From AC-37 sp036386455 (GTDB lineage: Bacteria > Actinomycetota > Thermoleophilia > Solirubrobacterales > Thermoleophilaceae), in NCBI GenBank assembly GCA_036386455.1, contig DASVVS010000033.1, positions 29,483 to 93,482 of the forward strand: a DNA stretch of 64,000 nucleotides, written 5' to 3'. The position numbers were made by a program, and so were the translations under genes. The notes under the pieces were generated by a model. It ran no database searches. It saw only the letters and a list, made by a program, of their open reading frames with translations, and had not been told where the DNA came from. The stretch's first letter is position 1. Each line of letters begins with the position of its first letter. Positions 15,411-25,100 of this stretch are shown here, in pieces.

Positions 15411-17639
15411 ATGGACAGCTCGGCGTGGGACGAGATCACCGCGCAGTGGCGCGAGCGGGCGTTCGACCGGCTGCGCGAGGAGGTCTCAAAGCTCGACGGC
15501 TCCCGCGTGAAGCGGGTCGACGATCTGATCGACGGCAAGCTGGATCCGGCCGACGGCGACGCGGTCATCGCCGATGCGCTCGCTGCCGCGGCGAGCCATC
15601 CGCAGGGAGCGGTGCTCATGGCGGTCTACGTGTACGCGCGCTGCCTCGAGATGTGGGAGCGCTCCGCGGACTACCCGCACATCCGCGGCGTGCTGCATGC
15701 GCTCCGCGCCGAGGCGAGCGAGCTGCTCGCCTCCTCCCCCTCGCGGGGCGCGGCCGAGGCGGAGCTGCTGGACGTGGCAGTCGATCAGGCGCAGCACATG
15801 GTCGATGCGATGGCGGTCGAGAACGCGCTCCAGTGCTCGTGCCCGGTCGCGACGTGGGAGCACGCGAGCAAGATCGTCGACCGCGTCGACAGGCTGATGG
15901 AGCGGATGCCGAGCGGGGACGGCGGCGGCCCGCTCGATCTGCTGCGCGCGGACGCGGAGGTGACCGGCATCTACTTCAAGCAGGTGCGCGACCTGGCGAA
16001 CGCGGTCTCGGAGATGATCGACCACGTCGAGCAGGGCGAGCCGGAGAAGGGCCGCTTCGACGCGGTCGTGGGGGCGCTGCGCGAGGCCGAGCGGGCGCCC
16101 GCGCTCCACGGCGACGTCTACCAGAGCGAGCTGAGGACCCACGTCGCGACGGCGCAGGCGTTGAACGGCTCGCTGCGCGAGGCCTGGATCCGGATCGGGC
16201 TGGCCGAGCTCGTCTACGTGTATCCGTTCGCCCTGGAGGGCGAGGGCGCCGCGGCGGCGGAGGTGATCGAACGGGCGGAGGCCGGCGCGCTCAGCTGGAT
16301 CCTGGGACCGGGAGTGACGCCGGCGGACGTGGGGCCGACCCGCCTGTCGGATCGCTGGGAGCACGCCGATCCGCCCGAGCGCACGCACGGCGGCGTCAGC
16401 ATCCATCTCCCGCGGATCCAGGTGGAGCCGACCGCGCTGAAGCCCCTCCTGGAGCACTTCGAGTACGAGCTGGAGATGCTCGAGTTCACGGCCGAGGTCA
16501 GGCTCAGCCGGCTGGGCAACCACTACCTGCGGGTCGGCTCGGTGCTGAAGGACGCGACGCTGCACGACCTCAACCAGGCGCTGCGCCGGGCGTCGCCCGG
16601 GATGGGCGACGAGAAGGTCCTCTGCCCCGGCGGGACGTGGGACCGGTTCGTGAGCCCCGACGAGGACGCGCCCGGCTACGTCGACGACATGATCGCGGGG
16701 GTGGCGGCGAACCTCGGAGCCGCGGTGGTCGGCGATCCGACCTCCGACTTCCACATCGGTCTCGGCATCCGCGAGGCGACCGTCCCCGGCCGCGAGGACG
16801 AGGGCGTGCCGCCGCTGGCGGAGGAGCTCGAGGGGGCGGTCGGAGCCTCGCTGCTGTTCCACTCGGTCGGCGACTGCGCGACCTCGCTCGAGGAGTGGGT
16901 CCGCTACCCCGCGCCCAGGGTCGAGAACCTGATGGAGGGGTCGGGGCGCGTCGGCGACCTCGTGATGCGGACACCGGACACGACCGTCCTCTACATGCCG
17001 ACGTCGCCCGAATGGCTGTGCGGCGAGTACGAGGAGATGATCGAGTTCGTCGCGTCGCTGCCGCCGCTGCTCACGCTCTGGGAGAAGCGGATCCGCACGC
17101 GGGCCGACTCACTGGAGCGCGCGCTGGCCGAGCTCCGCGACCCGGCCGCCGACCCGAGCGAGAAGCTCGGCCAGATCCATCGCGACGAGGCCGCGCTGCA
17201 CGAGCTGCAGGCCGAGATCCGGCGCGAGCTGGCCGACCTCCACTCGCCGCGGCTCGTCGACAGCCGCCGCACGCGCGCGTTCCTCGACCGCCTCTGGGAG
17301 GCGGCCGGCCTGCCGGCGCTGGAGTCGGGGCTCGAGCGGCAGCTCGCCATCAGCTCGACGCTTCAGGAGCGGCTGGCGGCGATGGCCTCCGGGATCGCCG
17401 AGGACAACCGCCAGAGGGAGGAGCTGCTCCGGCGCCGGGCCGAGGAGCGCCAGCAGCGGCTGCAGCGATTCGTCGAGGCCGGGCTCGGGGTGATAGCGGC
17501 AACCTCGCTGGCGGGGCTCTTCGAGTGGCTGAACGGCGGCTTCGAGCTGCAGGGCCGCGCACTCGTCTGGCTGGAGGCCGGGCTGCTCGTGGGCGCCGCC
17601 GTCACCCTGACCGCGATCATCCTGAGAGCGCGGCGGTGA
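15411..17639 (+). CDS. Unrecognised 742-residue protein with coiled coil and two C-terminal membrane helices
   Basis: Large protein without a signal peptide. Residues 1-330 are helical. A mixed alpha/beta region (about 330-560) contains a short Cys/Gly segment, LCPGGTWDRF. Next are long charged helices likely to form coiled coil (about 560-685), then two hydrophobic helices (about 690-707 and 718-737) and a short RARR tail. The layout suggests a large cytoplasmic part tethered to the membrane by a C-terminal hairpin. No catalytic motif or known family recognised. A good promoter precedes the ATG, and the stop overlaps the following GNAT gene (GTGA), so the two are translationally coupled. This is one of the best candidates for an undescribed system. 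Confidence 0.7.
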   Translation: MDSSAWDEITAQWRERAFDRLREEVSKLDGSRVKRVDDLIDGKLDPADGDAVIADALAAAASHPQGAVLMAVYVYARCLEMWERSADYPHIRGVLHALRAEASELLASSPSRGAAEAELLDVAVDQAQHMVDAMAVENALQCSCPVATWEHASKIVDRVDRLMERMPSGDGGGPLDLLRADAEVTGIYFKQVRDLANAVSEMIDHVEQGEPEKGRFDAVVGALREAERAPALHGDVYQSELRTHVATAQALNGSLREAWIRIGLAELVYVYPFALEGEGAAAAEVIERAEAGALSWILGPGVTPADVGPTRLSDRWEHADPPERTHGGVSIHLPRIQVEPTALKPLLEHFEYELEMLEFTAEVRLSRLGNHYLRVGSVLKDATLHDLNQALRRASPGMGDEKVLCPGGTWDRFVSPDEDAPGYVDDMIAGVAANLGAAVVGDPTSDFHIGLGIREATVPGREDEGVPPLAEELEGAVGASLLFHSVGDCATSLEEWVRYPAPRVENLMEGSGRVGDLVMRTPDTTVLYMPTSPEWLCGEYEEMIEFVASLPPLLTLWEKRIRTRADSLERALAELRDPAADPSEKLGQIHRDEAALHELQAEIRRELADLHSPRLVDSRRTRAFLDRLWEAAGLPALESGLERQLAISSTLQERLAAMASGIAEDNRQREELLRRRAEERQQRLQRFVEAGLGVIAATSLAGLFEWLNGGFELQGRALVWLEAGLLVGAAVTLTAIILRARR

Positions 17640-18322
17640 CGATCCGCGACCTGGGTCGCGACTTCGATCCGGAGGTTCTGGCGCGGTTCCACCGGGAGGT
17701 CCTCGCGCCGTCGTTCGCGGCCGAGGAGCTCGAGTCGCTCGATGCGATGGAGGCGGGCGTTCGCGGCGGGGCGCTCGCCCTGGTCGCCGAGGCGGGCGGC
17801 GACGTGGTGGGCGGGGCGATCGCGGAGCGCCATGGCGAGGTGCTCCTGGTGGGCTACCTGGCGGTTCATCCGGAGTGGCGCGGCCGCGGGATCGGAGGGT
17901 CCCTCCTGGGCGCGCTGCGGGAGGCGTGCGGGGCCGGGGAGGACGTCCGGCTCGCGCTCGGCGAGGTGCACGACCCGCGCCGGCACCCGGCGTCGGACGG
18001 GGACCGGCCGCTCGACCGGCTGCGGTTCTTCGAGCGGGCGGGCGCGCGCGTGCTGGACGTGCCGTTCGTCCAGCCGGGCCTCGGCCCCGGGAGTCCGCGC
18101 GTTCCGGGCTTCCTCCTGCTGGCGCTCTACTCCGACGCCGGGATCGAGACTGAGCGGAGCGTGCCGGCGGAGCTCGTGTCGGGGTTCGTGCGCAGCTACT
18201 ACCGCGCGATGGAGAGGGCGGAGGCGCCGTACGAGGCGGAGCTCGAGGGGCTGCTCGCGCGGATCGAGCGCGAGGGGACCGTCGACCTGCTCCCCGTGAG
18301 CGAGTACGCGCGCGTGCGCTGA
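17636..18322 (+). CDS. GNAT-family N-acetyltransferase
   Basis: Protein of 228 residues. The acetyl-CoA binding core is clear: a beta-strand LVGYLAVHPEWRGRGIGGSLL in which RGRGIGG is the Q/RxxGxG/A pyrophosphate loop. An uncommon C-terminal extension of about 80 residues follows, ending in a helical segment (YYRAMERAEAPYEAELEGLLARI). The substrate is not predictable. The GTG start overlaps the TGA of the 742-residue membrane protein, so the acetyltransferase probably acts with, or on, that protein. Confidence 0.85.
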   Translation: MTIRDLGRDFDPEVLARFHREVLAPSFAAEELESLDAMEAGVRGGALALVAEAGGDVVGGAIAERHGEVLLVGYLAVHPEWRGRGIGGSLLGALREACGAGEDVRLALGEVHDPRRHPASDGDRPLDRLRFFERAGARVLDVPFVQPGLGPGSPRVPGFLLLALYSDAGIETERSVPAELVSGFVRSYYRAMERAEAPYEAELEGLLARIEREGTVDLLPVSEYARVR

Positions 18323-18337
18323 CGCGGCGGCCGGAGC

Positions 18338-18439
18338 TTGCGCTTCCACGCCAAGGCGACCGGCGGCCATGGAACCGTCGTGGGCCAGGAGAAGCGCGAT
18401 CCGGACCGCGTGATCGGGAGCTGCACCTTCCCGGAGTAG
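18338..18439 (+). pseudogene. Possible C-terminal gene fragment in an intergenic region
   Basis: A 33-codon reading frame (TTG to TAG) encodes a peptide ending DRVIGSCTFPE that looks like the C-terminus of a folded protein, containing GGHGTVVGQEKRDPD. There is no ribosome-binding site. In a high-GC genome short open frames arise by chance, so the remnant interpretation is weak. The rest of the 163-base gap holds the promoter of the next gene. Confidence 0.2.
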
Positions 18440-18472
18440 AAGGCAACCGGAACCCCGCGCCCCGCGCGGCAT

Positions 18473-18478
18473 TACGCT
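18473..18478 (+). promoter_or_regulatory. -10 box of the secreted alpha/beta protein gene (TACGCT)
   Basis: TACGCT ends seven bases before the GTG start at 18486; no -35 is evident. Confidence 0.4.
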
Positions 18479-18485
18479 GCGCGGG

Positions 18486-20276
18486 GTGAGGCGGGGGCTC
18501 GCGACGCTGGCGGTTCTCATGGCGGTCGCGGGCACAGCCGCGGCGGTTGCGGGCGTGGCCGCGCCGGTCGCCGGCGCGCAGTACGAGGACCCGGTCCAGC
18601 CGCCGCCGCGCGCGGTCGAGCGCTGGCGCGCCCTGGCGCGCGAGATCGCGGCGCCGTGGCCCGCGCTGCAGGAGCGCAGCGGACGGCTGCGGGACTACAT
18701 GGACGAGCGCTACGGGTCGCGCTACGGGGACGCGACGATGGGCTACGCGCTCGTCCGGACCGGCGTGCGCGAGGGCAACCGCCGCCTGATCAAGACCGGC
18801 CTGCGCGCCGTGACGTTCGCCACGCGCAAGCCGCGCGTGCAGAGCTCGTTCGAGAACTTCGCCGTGGCCGCGGCCTACAACGTCGCGCGCGCCCGCGCGG
18901 CGCAGTTCAAGGACTTCCGCCGCAACCGCGCGGAGTGGGAGCGCTGGATGCGCCGCTCCCGGACCACGCGTGTCCACCTAGTGCGCAGCGAGTTCGGCAA
19001 CCACTGGCTGATCGACGCGCTCGCGGTGATGGAGCTGCGGCGCGCGGGGATCAGGTCGCAGGCGAGCTCCGACGCGGCCATGCGACTGGCGCGGCGGCTG
19101 ATCGAGGTGCAGGTGCCGCGGCGGGTGCGCGCGGTCGGCACGCTGCTGAGCGACCCGCCCGACGAGCCCCTCGCGTACCACGGCCTCTCGGCCGGGTTCT
19201 ACGCGCGGGCGGTGCAGCTCCTGGGCCGCAGCGCCGGCGGCGCGGCGCGGTCCACGCTGCGGCGGCTCGTGCGCACCGCGGCGTACCTGACCGCTCCCGA
19301 CGGGGACACCGCCTACTGGGGCCGGTCGCTGCAGCACGTGTGGTCGCCGGCCGCGACGGCGTTCGCGGCGGAGGCGGCGTCGGCGCAGCCCGGCGTGCGG
19401 GGGTCCGAGCGGGCGGCCAACCGGGCGCTGGCCGAGCGAACCGTCGAGCGGGTCGCGCGGGAGCATCCGGTCGGCCCGCGCGGGCAGTGGATAGCGCCGG
19501 CGCTCGCGCAGGACCTCGGCGCGGGGCGCCGGGCGCTCGAGGGCTACGCCGCCGCGCCCGCGATGAGCGGCCTGGCGCTGGCGATGCTGAACTGGGCGAT
19601 CGACGTCGCTCCCTCCAAGAGGAAGGCCTCGCGGCTGCCGGCGGATGCCTCGTTCGCGCGGCTGCTCTCGCGCGGGTCCGGGCGGTTCGCCGTGGTGCGG
19701 CACGGGCCCGTGTGGTTCGCGGTCAAGGCCGTGCACGCCGGACGCGACTACAGCCGGGACGACCTGCGCTACGCCCCGGGGCTCGTGAACGCGAAGCTCC
19801 GGGCGAGCGGCGGCGCGTGGTTCGACCTCGTGCCGCAGCGGCCGCCGCTGGCCGGGCGGGCACCGGTCACGACCGGACCCGTGCTGAACGGAGGCGGCCA
19901 GCCGGCCGGCGAGCGGCTCCGGCTGGGGCGGGACGGGCGCGTGACGCTGACCGGCGCCTACCGCACGCGCGGCGGCCGGGTGCTGCGGCGCGCGTCGTGG
20001 GACTACACGCCGGTGCGGTGCGGGGTACGGCTCTCGTTCCGCGCGCGGGCTGGCGACAGCTACTCGCTGACCGCCTTCTTCCGCGCGGGACGCCCGAAGA
20101 TCGGGCCGAAGTCGGCGAGCGACGGTCAGCAGCGCGTGACGGTCACGCCGCGGCCCTCGTCTATGCGTCTCGCCAAGGGGACGGTCGCCTCGGCGCGTGA
20201 CGCGCGGCTGCACCGGCTGAAGATCCGCGTGCGCGCGAGCCGGGCGCGCGCGGTGCGCGTGACGTACTGCGGCTGA
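18486..20276 (+). CDS. Secreted protein with helical-toroid and beta-sandwich halves, possible polysaccharide-active enzyme
   Basis: Exported protein of 596 residues. A signal peptide (about 1-31) is followed by a mainly helical region (about 40-390) with repeated hydrophobic helix pairs of the kind seen in (alpha/alpha) toroid lyases and hydrolases, then a beta-rich C-terminal domain (about 400-596). The layout resembles heparinase or alginate-lyase type polysaccharide lyases, but I see no definite catalytic motif; candidates are conserved-looking His, Tyr and Asp residues near FGNHWLIDAL, LAYHGLSAGFYAR and DGDTAYWGRSLQH. GTG start with TACGCT seven bases upstream. The next gene encodes a beta-helix protein that could also bind carbohydrate. 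Confidence 0.6.
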   Translation: MRRGLATLAVLMAVAGTAAAVAGVAAPVAGAQYEDPVQPPPRAVERWRALAREIAAPWPALQERSGRLRDYMDERYGSRYGDATMGYALVRTGVREGNRRLIKTGLRAVTFATRKPRVQSSFENFAVAAAYNVARARAAQFKDFRRNRAEWERWMRRSRTTRVHLVRSEFGNHWLIDALAVMELRRAGIRSQASSDAAMRLARRLIEVQVPRRVRAVGTLLSDPPDEPLAYHGLSAGFYARAVQLLGRSAGGAARSTLRRLVRTAAYLTAPDGDTAYWGRSLQHVWSPAATAFAAEAASAQPGVRGSERAANRALAERTVERVAREHPVGPRGQWIAPALAQDLGAGRRALEGYAAAPAMSGLALAMLNWAIDVAPSKRKASRLPADASFARLLSRGSGRFAVVRHGPVWFAVKAVHAGRDYSRDDLRYAPGLVNAKLRASGGAWFDLVPQRPPLAGRAPVTTGPVLNGGGQPAGERLRLGRDGRVTLTGAYRTRGGRVLRRASWDYTPVRCGVRLSFRARAGDSYSLTAFFRAGRPKIGPKSASDGQQRVTVTPRPSSMRLAKGTVASARDARLHRLKIRVRASRARAVRVTYCG

Positions 20277-20305
20277 GGCAATTCCGCGCGCCGCGTGAGC
20301 GCTGG

Positions 20306-20311
20306 TACGTT
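20306..20311 (+). promoter_or_regulatory. -10 box of the beta-helix gene (TACGTT)
   Basis: TACGTT ends eight bases before the ATG at 20320, giving this gene its own start within the 43-base gap after the upstream stop. Confidence 0.4.
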
Positions 20312-20319
20312 CCGGCGCC

Positions 20320-22038
20320 ATGGCCAACACACCCTTCGTCTACAACGTCAAGCTCGACTACGGCGCGGTCGGCGACGGGGTGGCCGACGACACCACCGAG
20401 GTCCAGGCCGCCATCGACGCGGCCGCGGCGGCCGGCGGCGGCATCGTCTTCTTCCCGCCCGGTATCTACAAGACGGGCCAGCTCGCGCTGAAGACCCGCG
20501 TACGGCTCGAGGGCGCGGGCGCGACGCTGAGGAAGTTCACCGGCGCGGCCAACACGTTCATCGTCAACGCACTGGGCACGCTCGGCACGGCACAGGCCCT
20601 GAGCGCCAACGCGAACCTCAACGATCCGACGGTCACGGTCAGCGCCACCACCGGCCTCGCGGCGGGCGACTTCGTCGTGGTCCGCGACAACACGTACGAG
20701 TTCACCACGCCGTACAGCGGCGGCCGCAACCAGGAGATCAACCGCATCCTGAGCATCAGCGGCACCACGATCACGCTCTCGAACCGGCTGATCGGCTCCT
20801 ACGCGACCGCCTCGACGGCCGAGATCGTCAAGCTGAACGCGGTGGTGGACGCGGCGCTGGTCGGGCTCCGCCTCGAGGTGCCCGCGGGCGTCGGCGGCAC
20901 GCAGACCCGCTTCGAGTACAGCTACGGGATCACCGTCAGCGACTGCGTGTTCGTGGGCCCCTCGAGCGGCGACGGCGGCGCCGTCGACTTCTACCGCTCC
21001 GCGGCCTGCCGGGTCACGGGCTGCAAGGTCCTCGACGGCCAGAACGTCAGCCTGTCGAACAACGGCTATGGCTACACCGCCCGCGAGTCCTCGCACCACA
21101 TCGTGTTCGACGGCAACCACTCGGAGAACGTCCGCGAGAACGCGTTCTCGGACGGCACGAAGTTCTCGTCGTTCATCAACAACACCTGCCTCGGCTCCCA
21201 CGACTCCGGCTTCAACACCCACGGCGCCGGCTGCCGGCACATCCTGGTCCAGGGCAACATCGTCACCGGCAGCCAGTCGGCCGGGATCCGCGTGGGGTTC
21301 AGCGGGGCCAAGGCCGGCGACTTCGACGTGCAGATCATCGGGAACATCGTCCGCGGCGTGCGCGCGAACGGCATCGCAATCGAGGGCGGCGACCAGACCG
21401 GCGGCACGAAGAACTCCAAGCGCGTGACCGTCGCCGACAACCAGGTCGCGCGCTTCGGCCTGGGCACGACCGCGCACGGGATCGTCGTCATCTACTCCGA
21501 GGACGTCGAGGTGCGCGGCAACCGCGTCGATGGCACGGGCTCGACCGTCGGGAAGGGCATCCTGATCGAGACGCAGACCAAGCGGGTGATCGTCTCCGAC
21601 AACCGCGTGCAGAACGTGACGACCGCGAGCTCGGTCGGCATCGCCGTCACCGGCGTGGGCGCCGACCGGATCCAGGTGCTCGACAACCAGCTCATCCAGT
21701 GCACGGTCAACTGCGTCTGGATCTCGACGAACCCCACGAACGTGATGCTGATCGACAACATGTCCGACACCGACAACGAGCTTGTCCAGGGCACCGGCAC
21801 CGTGGCCCGCACGCGGAACGTCTGGGCCGGCACGAAGGACACGAACTCCGGCGTCGCGTCCGTGGCCAACGGCGGCACGATCACGCACGGCCTGACCGCC
21901 GCGCCGACCCGCTACGGCCTCACGGCGACCGTCGCCGGGCGCCAGGTGGCGGTCACCGCGGTCTCCGCCACCACGCTCACGGTCGCGCTGACGGGAGCCG
22001 TCGGCGCCGAGAACGTGGCGTGGTGGGCCGAAGTCTGA
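20320..22038 (+). CDS. Right-handed beta-helix protein of pectate-lyase/tailspike type
   Basis: Protein of 572 residues. The N-terminus (YNVKLDYGAVGDGVADDT, then a helix and GGGIVFFPPGIYKTGQL) is the hallmark of the Pectate_lyase_3 superfamily shared by secreted lyases and phage tailspikes. Regular coils with Asn and Val/Ile ladders run to about residue 490. The last 70 residues (TITHGLTAAPTRYGLTAT ... ENVAWWAEV) resemble small beta domains at the ends of phage tail proteins. There is no signal peptide, which argues against an ordinary secreted lyase and for a particle-associated or otherwise released protein. No other phage genes lie nearby. Catalytic residues cannot be assigned. Confidence 0.8.
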   Translation: MANTPFVYNVKLDYGAVGDGVADDTTEVQAAIDAAAAAGGGIVFFPPGIYKTGQLALKTRVRLEGAGATLRKFTGAANTFIVNALGTLGTAQALSANANLNDPTVTVSATTGLAAGDFVVVRDNTYEFTTPYSGGRNQEINRILSISGTTITLSNRLIGSYATASTAEIVKLNAVVDAALVGLRLEVPAGVGGTQTRFEYSYGITVSDCVFVGPSSGDGGAVDFYRSAACRVTGCKVLDGQNVSLSNNGYGYTARESSHHIVFDGNHSENVRENAFSDGTKFSSFINNTCLGSHDSGFNTHGAGCRHILVQGNIVTGSQSAGIRVGFSGAKAGDFDVQIIGNIVRGVRANGIAIEGGDQTGGTKNSKRVTVADNQVARFGLGTTAHGIVVIYSEDVEVRGNRVDGTGSTVGKGILIETQTKRVIVSDNRVQNVTTASSVGIAVTGVGADRIQVLDNQLIQCTVNCVWISTNPTNVMLIDNMSDTDNELVQGTGTVARTRNVWAGTKDTNSGVASVANGGTITHGLTAAPTRYGLTATVAGRQVAVTAVSATTLTVALTGAVGAENVAWWAEV

Positions 22039-22116
22039 GCGCCTGAGCGCCCCCGGCGCAGGCCGGCACCGCGTGCGTCACGATCCCCCGAGGAGAGGGG
22101 GTGTGCGCCGGGGACG

Positions 22117-25100
22117 ATGACTGAGACGACCACGACCGTCCTCGTCTCGGAACGCGCAGGCTCCGAGAGGACGGTCGCCCTGTTCGACCTGCCGTCCGAC
22201 GCGCTGATGGCGGCGTTCGAGGCCGCGATCGAGCTCGGCACCGGTGCGCGGTTCGCCCTGGACACCAGCGCCGCGGGGCGCGGGGATCCCCACGCGGCGA
22301 TCGCGCGATGCGACGCCCTCCGCGCGGTCGCGAACGACGGTGCGGTCCTCCTCTCGCGCGCCACGCGCGACCTCGTGGCCGGCGAGCTTCCGCCCGGTGC
22401 GGGTCTCGCCGACCTCGGCGTGCACCGGCTGCCGGACCTCGGGCCGCCCGAACGCGTCTACCACTTGACCCATCCCGAGTTGCGCGGCGAGACGGGCCCT
22501 CTGCGCTCGCTCGGATCGCATCCGGCCAACCTTCCGGGCGACCTCCCCAGCTTCGTCGGGCGTGAGCGCGAGCTGGCCGAGCTGCGCGAGACGCTCCCCC
22601 GGACGCGGCTGCTCACGCTCACCGGTGCGGGCGGGTGCGGCAAGACCCGCCTGGCGCTCCAGGCGGCGGCGTACTCCCTCGATCGCTTCTCCGACGGGGT
22701 CTGGTGGGCGGAGCTCGCGTCCCTGCGGGCGCCGGCGCAGATCGGCCAGGCCCTCGCGGATGTGCTGGAGGTGCGTCCCCTGCCGGGCGAGTCCGCGCTC
22801 GACGCCGCCGCCCGGCGGCTGAGGTCCGGCCGCGCGCTCGTGCTGCTCGACAACTGCGAGCACCTGGCCGGCGCGGTCGGAGAGACCGCGGCCGTGCTCC
22901 TGGAGCGCTGCCCGGAGCTGACCGTGCTCGTCACCAGTCGCGCCCCCCTCGGGCTGGCCGGCGAGACCACGTGGCGCGTGCCGTCGCTGCCCGCCGAGGA
23001 GGCGGCGCGGCTGTTCGCCGAGCGCGCGCGGAGGGTGAGCCCCGGGTTCGCGGTCCCGGAGGCCGGCGAGCCCACGCTCACCCGGGTGTGCTCGGAGCTC
23101 GACGGCATGCCGCTGGCGATCGAGCTGGCCGCGGCGCGGGTGCGCTTCATGTCCCTCGACCAGATAGCCGCCGGGCTGGCCGACCGCTTCCGGCTCCTGA
23201 CCGGCGGCGCGCGCGCCGCGCCCGCCCGCCACCGCACGCTGCGCGCATCGCTCGACTGGAGCCATGAGCTGCTGGACGAGGAGGAACGCGTGCTCCTGCG
23301 CCAGCTGGCCGTCTTCGAGGACCGCTTCACCATCGAAGCCCTCGAGGCCGTCGGCGCCCAGGAGCCGCGGTCGAGCCTCGACACCCTCGCGGCGCTCGTC
23401 GACAAGTCGCTCGTGGTGCCGGAGCAGCATGGCCGCGTCACCCGTTACCGGCTGCTCGAGACCGTCCGCGAGTACGCGCTCGAGCGCCTGGCCGAGGCGG
23501 GCGAGACCGATGCCGCTCGCGACCGCCACCTGAGTTTCTTCCTGGCCCTCGCGGAGGACGCCGGCCAGGGGTCGCCGGCCGCGCTGGATCCGGACCGGCT
23601 CACGCACCTCGAGGCGAACGCGGCGAACCTGGCCGCAGCGCTCGACCAGGCGATCGAGACCGACGCCGATCGCGCGCGAAGGCTGTGTGTCGCCCTGCTG
23701 CCGCTGTGGAAGACCCGGGGGATGTTCGCGACGGCCGAGGACGCCTGCATGCGGACCCTCGCGGCCGGCTCCGAGCCCTCGCCGCTGCGCGCCCCCGTCC
23801 TCTGGGGCCACGGCTACCTGCTCGCCTTCGCCGGACGCGGCGCGGAAGCGATGCCGGTGCTCGAGGAGGCGCTGGCGGTCGCCGGGGCGACCGGCGACGG
23901 GACGACCGAGGCGCGCGCCCTCGGCGTGCTGGGAATGATCCGTCACAACTTCGACCCGCTCGGGGCACGTCCGCTCGAAGTACGCTCGCGCGAGCAGGCG
24001 CGGAAGGGCGGCGACGACTGGTGCCACGTGGCCGCCACGCACGCCCTGGCCTGGTCGTACCTGGTTACCGACGACTACAGGGAGGCGGACCGGCTGTTCG
24101 AGGCGGCCCTCCCCGCCGCCGAGGCGCTGGGCTACCACGAGGGCCTCGCCTGGATCTACGCCGGCATGAGCTACAGGCAGATGATCGCGGCGGACGCCGG
24201 CCGCCTCGCGGATCTGGGCGGGCGCGCGATCGCCGCGGCGCGGGCGGTCGGCGAGCCCGTGACCGAGGGCGTGGCGCACTGGCAGATGGCGCGACTGGAG
24301 ATCGCCCGCGGCAGGACCGCCGAGGCGCTCGCGCGAATCGAGGCGAGCCGCGAGCGGCTCGTCGCGAGCGGCGCGGGCATGGCATTGCCCCAGACGTACG
24401 TGCAGCTCGCCGCGATCCGAGCGACGCTCGGCGAAACCGACCGCGCGCTCGCCACGCTGAGGCGCGTCGTCGACTCCGGTGTCGACTACGGCTGGAACCT
24501 GGCGTGGGCGATCCTCCAGTACGCGGACGTGCTCCGAACGTCCGGCGACGAGGCGGGGGCGGAGGCGGAGGCCCACTCCGCGCTCCGTGTCGCGAGGCGC
24601 GTGCAGAGCGCCATGGCCGGCGCCTGGTCGAAGGAGATCCTGGGACGGCTGGCCACCGGCCGCGGCCAGTTGACCGAAGCCGAGAACCATCTGCAGGCGG
24701 CGCTCGCCACGCGCGCCGAGCGGGGGCTTCGGCTGTGGCTGCCCCAGTCGCTCGAGGCCCTGGCGGAGGTGGCGGCCGCACGCCGCTCGCACGACGAGGC
24801 GGTCCGGCTCCTGGGCGCCGCCGCGCGCGCCCGGTCGGAGCTCACGCTCGTCCGCTGGGCGCCGGACGCGCCGCGCCTCGCCGCCCTCGAGGGCGAGCTT
24901 CGCTCGGCGCTCGGCGACGACGCGTTCGCCGCCGCCTGGCAGCAGGGCGAGAGCCTGTCCGCGGAGGACGCGGTTGCCTGGACGCGCCGCGGCCGCGGAT
25001 CGCGTCGCCGGCCCCCGGGCGGATGGGAGAGTCTGACGCCCACCGAGCTCGAGGTCGTCCGGCGCGCCGCGGCGGGGCTGACGAACCGGGAGATCGCGGC

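Noticed and set aside
15411..17639. 742-residue protein considered as a CorA-type ion channel because of its C-terminal helix pair
   Set aside because: The GMN signature of CorA is absent and the soluble region is far larger and different.
20320..22038. Beta-helix gene as evidence of a prophage in this region
   Set aside because: No integrase, capsid, terminase, portal or tail genes lie within 20 kb on either side.
22039..22116. G/C-rich inverted segments before the LuxR-type regulator as a riboswitch
   Set aside because: Only short GC-rich complementarity; no conserved riboswitch core recognised.
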